A DNA stretch of 64,000 nucleotides from Cellulomonas edaphi (lineage in GTDB: Bacteria; Actinomycetota; Actinomycetes; Actinomycetales; Cellulomonadaceae). Numbering within the stretch: position 1 is the first letter of the stretch; every line of letters starts with the position of its first letter. The notes below the pieces were generated by a model. That model searched no databases. It was given only the letters and a program-made list of their open reading frames with translations, and was not told the DNA's origin. The DNA lies in assembly GCF_030362815.1 (NCBI RefSeq), contig NZ_JAUCGR010000001.1, positions 178,024 through 242,023 on the forward strand, read 5' to 3'. Both the position numbers and the translations under genes were made by a program. This document shows positions 1 through 8,562 of the stretch, one piece after another.

Positions 1-2
1 AT

Positions 3-1463
3 CGCCAGGTCGTCGCGCTCCACGGAGACTCGGTCGAACTGCCCCACCAGGCCACCGCCTACCGCCGCCTGAGCGCCCTAGAGAAGGGTCGATACACATT
101 CGGCTCCGCCAAGGCGCGGCGCTCGGTCGCAGCGCGGCCTGAGGGCGTCCTTGGGCGTTTGCGCGCCGACCGCCCGGGCGAGTACGTCGTGCTCGACACG
201 AACTCGCTCGACGTCTTCGCGATGGAGCCGGTCACCGGGCGGTGGGTCCCCGTCGAGCTCACAGTCGCGATGGACCTGTTCTCGCGATGCATCCTTGGCC
301 TACGCCTGACGCCCATCTCGACGAAGGCCTCGGACGTCGCCAACGTGCTCTTCCAATGCCTGCAGCCGCAGGAAGCCGGCGAGGGCGACTGGCCGTACCA
401 CGGCGTTCCGTCCAACGTGCTCGTGGGCACCGAAGTGCCCGACGGCGTGCACCAGGAGCGCCGCAACGGCCTCCCGGCCGTCATTCCAGACACGATCGTG
501 ACGGACCACGGTAAGCAGTACCTCTCGGCACACGTCATCGGCGCGTGCGCCAGGTTGGGCATCTGCGTCCAGCCCGCCATCAAGAAGAAGCCGACCGACA
601 AGCCGACGCTGGAACGCTTCTTCGGCACGATGCGGCAGTCCTTGCTCCAGCACCTGTCGGGCTACAAGGGTCCCGACGTGTACTCACGCGGCCATGCGGT
701 CGAGCAGGGCGCCTTCTACTACGTCTCCGAGCTCGAGCAGATCATCCGCGAGTGGGTATCGACGGTCTACCACCACTCCGAACACGCAGGGCTGGCGCTG
801 CCGGACGTGCCACGTGCGCGTTTCACACCGTCCCAGATGTTCGAGATCGGACTGTCGCGGACCGGCGGCCTGGTACTCCCCGCGTCGCGCGAGCTCGCGT
901 TCGAGTTCCTCGATGTGAAGTGGCGGACGATCCAGCACTACGGCGTCGAGGTGAACGGGCTGCGCTACGACGGCGAGGCCCTCAACCCATACCGCAACCT
1001 GCAGTCGACTTACGGCGGTGCGCACCCAGGGAAGTGGCCGCTTCACGTCGACGCGCAAGACGTCCGGCACATCTGGTTCCGGGACCCAGCGGACGCGTCG
1101 TGGCACGAGTTGGCCTGGGAGCACGCCCCTGCTCTCGGCGCTCCGTTCAGTCTGGACGCCGTCGAGTACGCGAAGAGGGTCGCGCTCTGCGGGATCCACG
1201 TCGACAACCCATCGGCGGCCGTCCACGAGTTGCTCCGAGCCTGGCAGCGAGGGGAAGTTACGACCCGGCGCCACCAGAGCCTCGCCCGAAGGCTCGCCTC
1301 GCGACCCGCGCCGAACAACGAGGGCGGGGACTCCCGACAAGTTGCCGCCCTGCCAGGCGTGATCGACCTGCTCGAGCGGCGGGCTGCGCGATCACGGCCC
1401 GCCGACGACCTGGACGTCTTCGAGCGATACGAGCCGGTGGACGAGTTCGAGGTGCTCGACTGA
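3..1463 (+). CDS. TnsB/TniA-like DDE transposase, 5' end outside window
   Basis: Catalytic subunit expected to cut and join transposon ends. The reading frame is open from the first codon in the window, so the start lies upstream; 486 residues are visible. Residues about 15-45 (HQATAYRRL region) look like the last part of a helix-turn-helix end-binding domain. An rve/RNase H-fold core follows, with acidic residues at visible positions 65 (VLDTNS), 168 (VTDHGK) and 204 (TLERFF), a DD35E spacing typical of the Tn7 TnsB/Tn5053 TniA group. The C-terminus carries the usual beta-barrel-like segment after residue 250. The stop overlaps the next start as TGATG, so the two proteins are probably translationally coupled. 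The family call is firm; assignment to a particular Tn7-like branch is not possible from what is visible. No tnsA is seen in the window. Confidence 0.9.
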   Translation, partial: RQVVALHGDSVELPHQATAYRRLSALEKGRYTFGSAKARRSVAARPEGVLGRLRADRPGEYVVLDTNSLDVFAMEPVTGRWVPVELTVAMDLFSRCILGLRLTPISTKASDVANVLFQCLQPQEAGEGDWPYHGVPSNVLVGTEVPDGVHQERRNGLPAVIPDTIVTDHGKQYLSAHVIGACARLGICVQPAIKKKPTDKPTLERFFGTMRQSLLQHLSGYKGPDVYSRGHAVEQGAFYYVSELEQIIREWVSTVYHHSEHAGLALPDVPRARFTPSQMFEIGLSRTGGLVLPASRELAFEFLDVKWRTIQHYGVEVNGLRYDGEALNPYRNLQSTYGGAHPGKWPLHVDAQDVRHIWFRDPADASWHELAWEHAPALGAPFSLDAVEYAKRVALCGIHVDNPSAAVHELLRAWQRGEVTTRRHQSLARRLASRPAPNNEGGDSRQVAALPGVIDLLERRAARSRPADDLDVFERYEPVDEFEVLD

Positions 1464-2530
1464 TGACGAACCGATGGGCGCTGTGGCTCGAGCGCAACGG
1501 CACGCGGGAGTTCGCCCTGGGACGCAAGGCGGGATGGGACGCGTTCGTGAACGCGGCCCCGCGGGAGCCGCTCGAGCGTCTCGACCTGGCCGAGCTCGAG
1601 CGCCTGGGCGCCGAGGAGCGCGCGGCCTACGACGAGTGCCGGATGGTCTGGAACGCCAATTTGCCGACGATCAACACCTTCCAGGTGCTGGACGCGTACG
1701 ACGTGCTCGACCAGGTCATGGCGTCGTCGCGACGCGACGGCGACCGGCTCCGTGGCGCCGCGGTCGTCGATGCGCCCGCTGGCAACGGCAAGACGACGAT
1801 CGCGAAGCAGTTCGGGAGGGATTTGCATCGACGCGTGTGCGGCGCGCGGGGCCCGCTTACGGCCGAAGGTCATCAGCGCTGGCCCGTGGCCTTCGTCCCG
1901 CTCGCCGCGGGTATCACGCTCAAGGGCCTCAACACGAAGATCCTGGAGTTCTACGGTCACCCGGGCGCACGCAAGGCGTCGACCTCGACCCTGGGCGCGC
2001 TGGCGGTCGACTGCGTGCTGTCCTGCCAGACCAAGATGATCATCATCGACGACCTGCACTTCATTGACTTCAAGCACCGCAACGGAATGGACGTCTCGAA
2101 CCACCTCAAGTGGCTGGCGAACGAGATGCCCGTGACCTTCGTGTACACCGGCGTGAACCTCACCGAGAAGCGGTTCTTCGACGAGGGGCTGCTGGGGGAG
2201 CAGACCGCCTATGCGCAGACCAGCCGACGCGCGACCCGGTGCGCGGTAGAGGCGTTCCGGATCGACAACGAGTCCGGCTACCGCGCGTGGACGGCGCTGC
2301 TGCGCGCCCTCGAGAAGCACATCGTCCTCGCCGACGGGCGCGAAGGGATGCTCACCGACGAGGCCCGGGAGATCTTCCGCCGCACGCAGGGCAACATCAA
2401 CTCGCTCACAACACTGCTCGACCGCGCGTGCCACCGTGCCATCCGAAGCGGCTCGGAGACGATCGATCGCCGCATCATCGACCGCGTCCTTCTCGACAAT
2501 GCCGCCGAGGTCAGCGCCGCGCGCCGCTGA
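1463..2530 (+). CDS. TniB/TnsC-like AAA+ transposition ATPase
   Basis: AAA+ regulator that, in Tn7/Tn5053-type elements, links target choice to the transposase. The protein has 355 residues. Walker A lies at about 104-112 (APAGNGKTT) and Walker B at 192-198 (MIIIDDLH), followed by a sensor-like segment near 226-231 (FVYTGV) and a C-terminal lid region (DEAREIFRRTQGNINSL) as in TniB. The ATG overlaps the transposase stop by one base (TGATG). The preceding part of this open frame is a shadow of the transposase gene and was excluded. The following tniQ-like gene overlaps its 3' end by 32 bases, giving one tight operon of three transposition genes. Length and motif order fit TniB/TnsC without unusual domains. 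Confidence 0.9.
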   Translation: MTNRWALWLERNGTREFALGRKAGWDAFVNAAPREPLERLDLAELERLGAEERAAYDECRMVWNANLPTINTFQVLDAYDVLDQVMASSRRDGDRLRGAAVVDAPAGNGKTTIAKQFGRDLHRRVCGARGPLTAEGHQRWPVAFVPLAAGITLKGLNTKILEFYGHPGARKASTSTLGALAVDCVLSCQTKMIIIDDLHFIDFKHRNGMDVSNHLKWLANEMPVTFVYTGVNLTEKRFFDEGLLGEQTAYAQTSRRATRCAVEAFRIDNESGYRAWTALLRALEKHIVLADGREGMLTDEAREIFRRTQGNINSLTTLLDRACHRAIRSGSETIDRRIIDRVLLDNAAEVSAARR

Positions 2531-4220
2531 GCCAGTCGCCGCGCGAGCACGACGTCTACGGTCGGCGGGCGGCGGCCACGTCGTCGACCGGCTCCCCATC
2601 GCGGTCCCACGGCACATCGACGAGCACGTGGCGTCGTGGCTGGTCCGCGTAGCGAGCAGGTATGCACTGTCCCCGCGCGACCTGCTCCGCAGCGTCGGTG
2701 TGGACATCCCTCCGCAACGAGTCCTGCGCCTTGACAGCTTGCCAGCGCCCGCACGCGGGAACCTCGCGGAGCAACTCGCCGTGACCGTCGAGAACCTGTC
2801 CGACCTGCGCGGCGGCATCGGCCGCGCTCTGTCGGAAGCTCGCGCCGAGTACCGGCGCGAGAACAGGCTCGAGGCGCGCACGACTGCACTGTCGCGAACG
2901 AAGTTCTGTCCGGAGTGCCTGCGCCGGGACGGCTACTGGCGCGAGTCGTGGACAGATCCGCTCCACGTCGTCTGCATCGAGCATCACGTCGAGCTGGTGG
3001 ACTCCTGCCCGGGGTGCGATCGCCCGCCGTTCGGCGGCGCGGCGTGGCTCACCAGCCGCACCGACATCACCACATGCCCAGCCTTCGACACCCTGTCGAC
3101 CGGTGGCCGATACCGACGGCGATGCCTCACCGACCTCGCGACAGTCGAGGCGCCGGTCGTCTTCCACGACGTCGTCGAGGCGCAAGTCGCGTTGTTCGAT
3201 ATCGCGGCCCGAGTAGCCAACGACCCGCACGCCTTGGTGCCAACATGCGGCACCCACGGCCGCGCCCAGACCATCCTGGAAGCGTGGCTGACCATGGTCG
3301 ATCGGCACATCAACGCGACGCGCTCGTCCCGGCCTGAGGTCTACCTGCGCGCGCTCCTCGAAGCCCACGCCGTGCTCGGCGCGAGCAGTCTGGTCGCGTC
3401 GAGTCGCGAGGCCGGCCGTAGGCAGGCGTTTGGCCCAAACAACGAGCTGGCGCCGCTGGCCAGCGACGCGCAGGTGCGTTCCAAGCCGCGCAACCCGCTG
3501 ATCGTCGCGATCACCCTCACGGGCTTCCACGGGACGTTCAGCCTCGGCGCCGAGCTCAGCCACCGACTCGGATCGGACCGGCCCCGCTATCCCGACGGCG
3601 CAAACCCCACGACCCGTGTGCTTCAGGCACCGGACGGACGCCCCGCGCTGCCGCTCGCCTGGATCCCACAAGTCGTCGACGAATACGCCCTCGACATCGA
3701 CGCCGATACCCACCTCGGGATCAACTCGCCGCTGGGACGCGCGTTCACGGCGACCTGCCTCGCTCGGTACGGAACCGACCGGCCGTGGAGTCGAATCGCC
3801 ATCGCCCTCGGTCTGCCGGCGATGACCGCTCCCCGCTTCAGGACGTACTGGCGGTCGGTCTTCGACGCCAAGCTCTGGCCTACGTACCTCTCGGCGATCG
3901 ACGATCTGTACCACCGCATCCACGATTCACCGCCGACGATCGACTACCAGCGACGCCGGCTCGACCTCGCCGACACCGGTGCGCTCCTCGGAGCCTGTCG
4001 TCGGGCGACGCGCCACCTCGACCACCCTGTCCGCACCGGGGATGTCGTCGCGGCCGCGTGCAGGTTCTGGCTCGACCACACCGGCGGCCATCCCTCGTTC
4101 GCGCAGGCACCACTGCGATCCGACGAGGCTCCGAGCGCGCTCTCTGACGACCTGCGCCGCGCGATCGCGGAGGAGGCTTACCTCACGGCCGACGTGGATA
4201 CGCCGGCGCGCCCGCCATGA
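2499..4220 (+). CDS. TniQ/TnsD-like target-selection protein
   Basis: TniQ-family protein, expected to bring the transposition complex to its target. From the ATG chosen here it has 573 residues. The TniQ core starts near residue 31 (RLPIAVPRHIDEHVASWLVR). A zinc-binding segment has Cys137 and Cys140, then Cys159, His162/His163, Cys170 and Cys173, the usual CPxC...CxxHH...CPGC order. The C-terminal half (about 330-560) is long, more like TnsD target-site binders than the short TniQ of CRISPR-associated elements; this is inference. The open frame extends to 2436, but a start at 2499 gives a moderate overlap with the ATPase gene and removes low-complexity residues. It is the last certain gene of the transposition operon. 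Confidence 0.88.
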   Translation: MPPRSAPRAAEPVAARARRLRSAGGGHVVDRLPIAVPRHIDEHVASWLVRVASRYALSPRDLLRSVGVDIPPQRVLRLDSLPAPARGNLAEQLAVTVENLSDLRGGIGRALSEARAEYRRENRLEARTTALSRTKFCPECLRRDGYWRESWTDPLHVVCIEHHVELVDSCPGCDRPPFGGAAWLTSRTDITTCPAFDTLSTGGRYRRRCLTDLATVEAPVVFHDVVEAQVALFDIAARVANDPHALVPTCGTHGRAQTILEAWLTMVDRHINATRSSRPEVYLRALLEAHAVLGASSLVASSREAGRRQAFGPNNELAPLASDAQVRSKPRNPLIVAITLTGFHGTFSLGAELSHRLGSDRPRYPDGANPTTRVLQAPDGRPALPLAWIPQVVDEYALDIDADTHLGINSPLGRAFTATCLARYGTDRPWSRIAIALGLPAMTAPRFRTYWRSVFDAKLWPTYLSAIDDLYHRIHDSPPTIDYQRRRLDLADTGALLGACRRATRHLDHPVRTGDVVAAACRFWLDHTGGHPSFAQAPLRSDEAPSALSDDLRRAIAEEAYLTADVDTPARPP

Positions 4221-4478
4221 AGCGCAGCCTCGTGCGAATTGCCTTCGGGTCAGGCAGGACCTTCCGGGGCGTCAGAGCGTTCGGCGATCGTCGCGTGGCT
4301 CCAGGCGCCCGGCCCTCGAGCGATCAAGCCGCACGGCATCGACGAGCTCCGGCACGCCGTCGACGCGAGCAGCACGGCACGCACCGTCGCCCGCCTCCGC
4401 GGGTCCATGGCCGCCCTCGTCCGCCACGCACTGCTCACCCCGTCGGGCGTGCGCGAACCTTGGCACCTGGAGTTCTAG
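4217..4478 (+). pseudogene. possible frameshifted small ORF downstream of tniQ
   Basis: An ATG overlaps the tniQ stop as ATGA and begins a coding-like stretch (MKRSLVRIAFGSGRTF). Around 4275-4290 the coding-like codon pattern (high G/C in third positions) passes to another frame, which continues as AIVAWLQAPG and ends at a TAG at 4476-4478 after EPWHLEF. The two halves together would give roughly 87 residues of unknown function. This could be a frameshifted remnant of a fourth transposon gene, or two unrelated fortuitous frames. I recognise no family. Confidence 0.3.
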
Positions 4479-4498
4479 CTCGACGGCGCCCGGCAAGC

Positions 4499-5086
4499 TC
4501 AGATTCCATCGTCGACGACGTCGAGCGGGACGAATGCGTTGTCTCGCACGTTGCGCACGAACGGATCGCTCGCCTCGGACCACGCCTTCGCGGACACGAA
4601 CGTCACGTGGATCTCGCGGCGAAGTCGGGCCTCGAGCCCGTCCAGCGCCAAATCGACCGCTCCCCGAGCCGGACTTCCGACAATCAGCAGATCGATGTCG
4701 CCCGGCGCGGGCCCCGGGAGGCCGACAAACCTCGCTGCCCAAGAACCGAAGATGTACGCCCGGTCGATCCCAGCGACGTCATTCAGGGCGATCCTGAGCA
4801 CCTTGCGCGGGCCGAAGCTGATGATCAGCATCTGGCGCAGGGGTTCGGTCACGGGGTTGGTGTCGTTGCTGCGCAGGACCGCTGCGCGACCGACCTGTGT
4901 CGACGTCAGCAGCCCGGCTGCGAGCAACCGCCGGGTCTCCCGATGCACCGAGGACTCGGGCTCGTCGAGCGCGCGAGCCAGCTCGGCGGCGGTCCAACCC
5001 TCGTCGCTCGTGAGCACCTCGTACAGGACCAAACCCTGCAACTGCGATCGCAGGACCGGCAGAAGCGGGGGCGCCTTACTTCTCAT
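4499..5086 (-). CDS. winged-helix plus nucleotidyltransferase-domain protein
   Basis: The 195-residue protein joins an N-terminal winged helix (about 1-75, with SDEGWTAAELARALDEPESS) to a minimal nucleotidyltransferase fold. The NTase signature is visible as GSWAARF (about 114-120) followed by GDIDLLIVG, the Gly-Ser plus Asp-x-Asp metal-binding pattern. Known relatives include ArsR-NTase proteins and MNT-type antitoxins that modify partners with nucleotides; a HEPN partner is not visible here. It is divergent from the type I restriction operon, sharing a 240-bp intergenic region. A role as regulator or accessory defence gene is inference. The ATG is followed by a basic N-terminus (MRSKAPPLL), and a TGATAAC element lies just upstream, possibly a -10 box. 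Confidence 0.75.
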   Translation of the reverse strand: MRSKAPPLLPVLRSQLQGLVLYEVLTSDEGWTAAELARALDEPESSVHRETRRLLAAGLLTSTQVGRAAVLRSNDTNPVTEPLRQMLIISFGPRKVLRIALNDVAGIDRAYIFGSWAARFVGLPGPAPGDIDLLIVGSPARGAVDLALDGLEARLRREIHVTFVSAKAWSEASDPFVRNVRDNAFVPLDVVDDGI

Positions 5087-5326
5087 TTACCTGAGGTTAT
5101 CAGTCACCAATCGAGAGCCCTGGTGCGCTCATGCTCGGCTGCCTCGCCCGCGTCCTCCCTTCAGCACGAGGTTCACCTCGATGAGGTAGCGGGTACCAGA
5201 CGACTCGGACGTCCGGACTTGCACGAGGAGCCATCGCCCAGCCGATAGCCTCGCGATGGATCAGCGGTGACCGTGGGCCGGGCTCGCGCGCCGTGAACAG
5301 CGCGTGGAGAGTCGAGGGCAACACCG

Positions 5327-7297
5327 GTGAGCAAGCTCAGTAGCTTCGTGTGGGGGATCGCGGACCAGCTCCGCGGCCCGTACCAGCAGCACGAGTACGG
5401 GTCGGTCATCCTGCCGATGACGATCCTGCGTCGGCTCGACGCGATCCTCGAGCCGCACCGCGGGACGATCGCGGGCCTCATCGCCGGCGTGGACTCCGAG
5501 ATGCGCCAGGCCTCGCTCGTCCGCCAGGCCACCGGGCTGCGGTTCTACAACACCTCGAAGTTCACGCTCACCGGCCTGCTGCAAGACCCCGACGGGCTGC
5601 AGGCCAACCTCGTCGAGTATGTGCACTCGTTCTCCTCCGCGATCGACGTGTTCGATCGGTTCAAGTTCGACGAGGTCGTCGCCAAGCTCGCCGAGAAGGA
5701 CCGCCTCTACCTGGTGGTTGAGCGGTTCACGAAGGTCGACCTGCACCCGGACGTCATCTCCAACTCCGACATGGGCGACCTGTTCGAGGACCTGATCCGC
5801 CGCTTCGCGGAAGCCTCGAACGCCACCGCCGGTGACCACTTCACACCGCGCGACGCAGTCCGCCTCGTCGTCGACCTGATCTTCGCCGAGGACAACGCCG
5901 CCCTCGCCGAGAAGGGCGCCGTCCGCACGGTCTACGACCCAACCGCCGGGACCGGCGGCATGCTCTCGCTGGCCGAGGAGCACCTGCGCGAGGAGAACCC
6001 CGACGCCCGCCTGACGCTGTACGGGCAGGAGATCAACGACCAGTCCTACGCGATCTGCAAGTCCGACCTGCTCGCCAAGGGCCAGAACCCGGACAACATC
6101 AAGCTCGGCGACACCTTGTCCGACGACCAGTTCCCCGGCCAGACGTTCGACTACTGCCTCGCCAACCCGCCCTACGGGGTCGACTGGAAGGCATCGGAGA
6201 AGGCCGTCAAGGACGAGCACAAGCGCGGGCTCGCCGGCCGGTTCGGCCCCGGACTGCCCGGCGTCGGTGACGGGCAGATGCTCTTTCTGCTGCACCTGGC
6301 GTCCAAGATGCGTCCGGCCTCGCAGGGCGGCGGACGCGTCGGCGTCGTCATGAACGGCTCACCGCTGTTCAACGGCGGCGCCGGGTCGGGGCAGTCGGAG
6401 ATACGCCGGTGGCTGCTGGAGAAGGACCTGGTCGAGGCGATCGTCGCGCTGCCGACCGACATGTTCTTTAACACTGGCATCTCGACCTACGTGTGGGTGC
6501 TCGACAACACCAAGTCCGACGAGCGGGCCGGCAAGGTCCAGCTGATCGATGCCTCAGGACGCTCCAGCAAGATGCGCAAGTCTCTCGGCTCCAAGCGCGT
6601 CAAGATCAGCGACGTCGATCGCAAGGCGATACTCGCCGACTACGCCGCGTTCGAAGCCAGCGAAACCTCGAAGATCTTCGACACGCAAGACTTCGGCTAC
6701 TGGACCATCACCGTCGAACGCCCGCTGCGACTGCGCTTCGCCTGCACCCCCGCGCGGGTCGCGCTCGTCCGCGACGAGCCGAAGCTCAAGGGCGTCGACC
6801 GCGACCGGCTCGCTGACGTGCTCGCCACCTTCGGCGACGAGGTCTACATCAACCGCGACGCGTTCATGAAGGACCTCGGCAAGCACCTCGGCTCGAACGG
6901 CGTCACACTCACGACGCCGCAACGCCGCACCCTGTGGCTCACGATCGGCGAACGCGACGAGAACGCCGACGAGATCCGTGACGCCAAGGGCAGCCCCGAG
7001 CCGGACCCGAAGCTGCGCGACACCGAGAACATCCCCTTCGGCTGGAACGGAACCCCCAAGACCGCCGACGCCGACGGAACCGAGCGCGCCGTCATCGACG
7101 CGTACATGCAGGCCGAGGTGCTGCCGCACGTCCCCGACGCCTGGGTCGACCGCACCAAGACCAAGGTGGGCTACGAGATCCCGTTCACCCGGCACTTCTA
7201 CACGTACGTGCCGCCCCGGCCGCTTGAGGAGATCGATCGCAACCTGGACGCGCTGGTGGGCGAAATCCTCGACCTGTTGCGGGAGGTAGAGGCGTGA
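5327..7297 (+). CDS. hsdM: type I restriction-modification system, N6-adenine methyltransferase subunit
   Basis: Modification subunit (656 residues) that methylates adenine in the HsdS-defined sequence and forms the core of the restriction complex. The N-terminal HsdM helical domain (SSFVWGIADQLRGPYQ) is followed by the SAM-binding motif DPTAGTGGM (about residues 205-213) and the catalytic NPPYG motif (about 279-283). The GTG start is supported by the family-typical N-terminus and a GAGGG element about 8 bases upstream. Its end overlaps hsdS by four bases (GTGA), so M, S and R are one operon. Length is somewhat larger than short HsdM forms because of a C-terminal extension (about 480-640). 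It is divergent from the nucleotidyltransferase gene. Confidence 0.95.
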   Translation: MSKLSSFVWGIADQLRGPYQQHEYGSVILPMTILRRLDAILEPHRGTIAGLIAGVDSEMRQASLVRQATGLRFYNTSKFTLTGLLQDPDGLQANLVEYVHSFSSAIDVFDRFKFDEVVAKLAEKDRLYLVVERFTKVDLHPDVISNSDMGDLFEDLIRRFAEASNATAGDHFTPRDAVRLVVDLIFAEDNAALAEKGAVRTVYDPTAGTGGMLSLAEEHLREENPDARLTLYGQEINDQSYAICKSDLLAKGQNPDNIKLGDTLSDDQFPGQTFDYCLANPPYGVDWKASEKAVKDEHKRGLAGRFGPGLPGVGDGQMLFLLHLASKMRPASQGGGRVGVVMNGSPLFNGGAGSGQSEIRRWLLEKDLVEAIVALPTDMFFNTGISTYVWVLDNTKSDERAGKVQLIDASGRSSKMRKSLGSKRVKISDVDRKAILADYAAFEASETSKIFDTQDFGYWTITVERPLRLRFACTPARVALVRDEPKLKGVDRDRLADVLATFGDEVYINRDAFMKDLGKHLGSNGVTLTTPQRRTLWLTIGERDENADEIRDAKGSPEPDPKLRDTENIPFGWNGTPKTADADGTERAVIDAYMQAEVLPHVPDAWVDRTKTKVGYEIPFTRHFYTYVPPRPLEEIDRNLDALVGEILDLLREVEA

Positions 7298-8562
7298 GAC
7301 CGGGATCGCCTCAGTCGAGCTTCTCACAGTGGCTGGACGCGACGCCGGACCGATGGCGGGTCGCGAGGCCCAAGACACTCTTCACTGAGCGGCGACAGTC
7401 CTGCACCGACGCGGATGTGCACCTGACGCCGTCGCAGACGTACGGGGTCCTCCCCCAGGAAAAGTTCATGCGGATCACGGGCAGCCGGGTCGTGCTCAAC
7501 CTTGAGGGCGCCGACTCGATGAAGCACGTAGAACCGGACGACTTCATCATTCACCTGCGCAGCTTTCAGGGCGGGATCGAGCATTCCAGGTTTGCAGGCA
7601 AGGTCAGTGTCGCGTACACCGTACTTACGCCTCGCCCAGGCGTTGACCCGCGCTTCTTCCGTTGGGCCTTGAAATCACAGGGCTACGTCCGGAGCCTTCA
7701 AGCCACGGTCAACCAACTACGTGACGGGCAGTCGATCAAGTACGGCGACTTCGACAAGGTGCCGCTCCCGCAACCCCCTGCCGATGAACAGCGGGCCATT
7801 GCGGACTTTCTGGACGAGCAGACGTCGCGGATCGACACGCTGATCGACAAGCAGACGCAACTCATCACTACGCTCCGCGAACGCCGGTCGGCGGTCGTAT
7901 CAGACGCCTTATCCGGTCACGAACTAACTCGGTTGCGGCGTCTGGTAACCCCAGAGCGCCCTATGTCGTACGGCATCCTGCAGTGCGGTGAACCCGTTGA
8001 GGACGGCGTTCCTTACATCGGCCCGTCTGACATGCCCGGCGAGGGGCGGTCCCCAGAGTTGGACCATCTACGACGAACGACGCGCGAGATCGCGGCGGGA
8101 TACAGCAGATCCACGCTGTCAGGCGGTGACCTCGTCGTCTCCATCGGGCCCGCCTACGGCCGGGTCGCGGTCGTGGATGCGTCTCTGACAGGTGCCAATC
8201 TCACGCAGGACACCGTCCGCGTGGCAACCGACCCATCGCTTGTAGTGACCCGCTACCTCGTCTGGGTGCTTTGCTCTCGTGAGACAGCCGAGTATTGGGA
8301 CTCACAAGTCGCTGGCGCAACCTTTCGCCGCCTCAACCTCGGGACCCTCGCTCGAACCCCGGTTCCCCTGCCTGATCTCGAAACGCAAACGAGGGTTGCC
8401 ACCGACCTGGACGAACAGACAGCGAAAGTTGATCTGCTCATTCATAAGACGGAGAAGCACATCGCCCTCGCCAAGGAGCGGCGCGCCGCGCTCATCACCG
8501 CGGCTGTCACGGGCCAGATCGACGTCCGCAGCGCGGGCCGGGCCACGGAGGGCGTGGCGTGA
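7294..8562 (+). CDS. hsdS: type I restriction-modification system, specificity subunit
   Basis: DNA-recognition subunit of 422 residues. It has the expected two-repeat layout: a first target-recognition domain (about 20-150), a central conserved coiled segment (KQTQLITTLRERRSAVVSDA, about 189-208), a second recognition domain (about 215-365) and a C-terminal matching segment (KHIALAKERRAALITAAVTG). Both halves contain the usual PLPxP/PPADEQRAIADFL-type motifs near the helices. The GTG start overlaps the hsdM stop and the stop overlaps hsdR, each as GTGA. The recognition domains appear slightly less GC-rich than hsdM, common for exchangeable specificity genes. The target sequence cannot be read from the protein alone. 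Confidence 0.93.
   Translation: MRPGSPQSSFSQWLDATPDRWRVARPKTLFTERRQSCTDADVHLTPSQTYGVLPQEKFMRITGSRVVLNLEGADSMKHVEPDDFIIHLRSFQGGIEHSRFAGKVSVAYTVLTPRPGVDPRFFRWALKSQGYVRSLQATVNQLRDGQSIKYGDFDKVPLPQPPADEQRAIADFLDEQTSRIDTLIDKQTQLITTLRERRSAVVSDALSGHELTRLRRLVTPERPMSYGILQCGEPVEDGVPYIGPSDMPGEGRSPELDHLRRTTREIAAGYSRSTLSGGDLVVSIGPAYGRVAVVDASLTGANLTQDTVRVATDPSLVVTRYLVWVLCSRETAEYWDSQVAGATFRRLNLGTLARTPVPLPDLETQTRVATDLDEQTAKVDLLIHKTEKHIALAKERRAALITAAVTGQIDVRSAGRATEGVA

Noticed and set aside
545..1462. Long N-terminal extension of the TniB-like ATPase frame
   Set aside because: This is an out-of-frame shadow of the transposase gene; the family-typical protein begins at the ATG overlapping the transposase stop.
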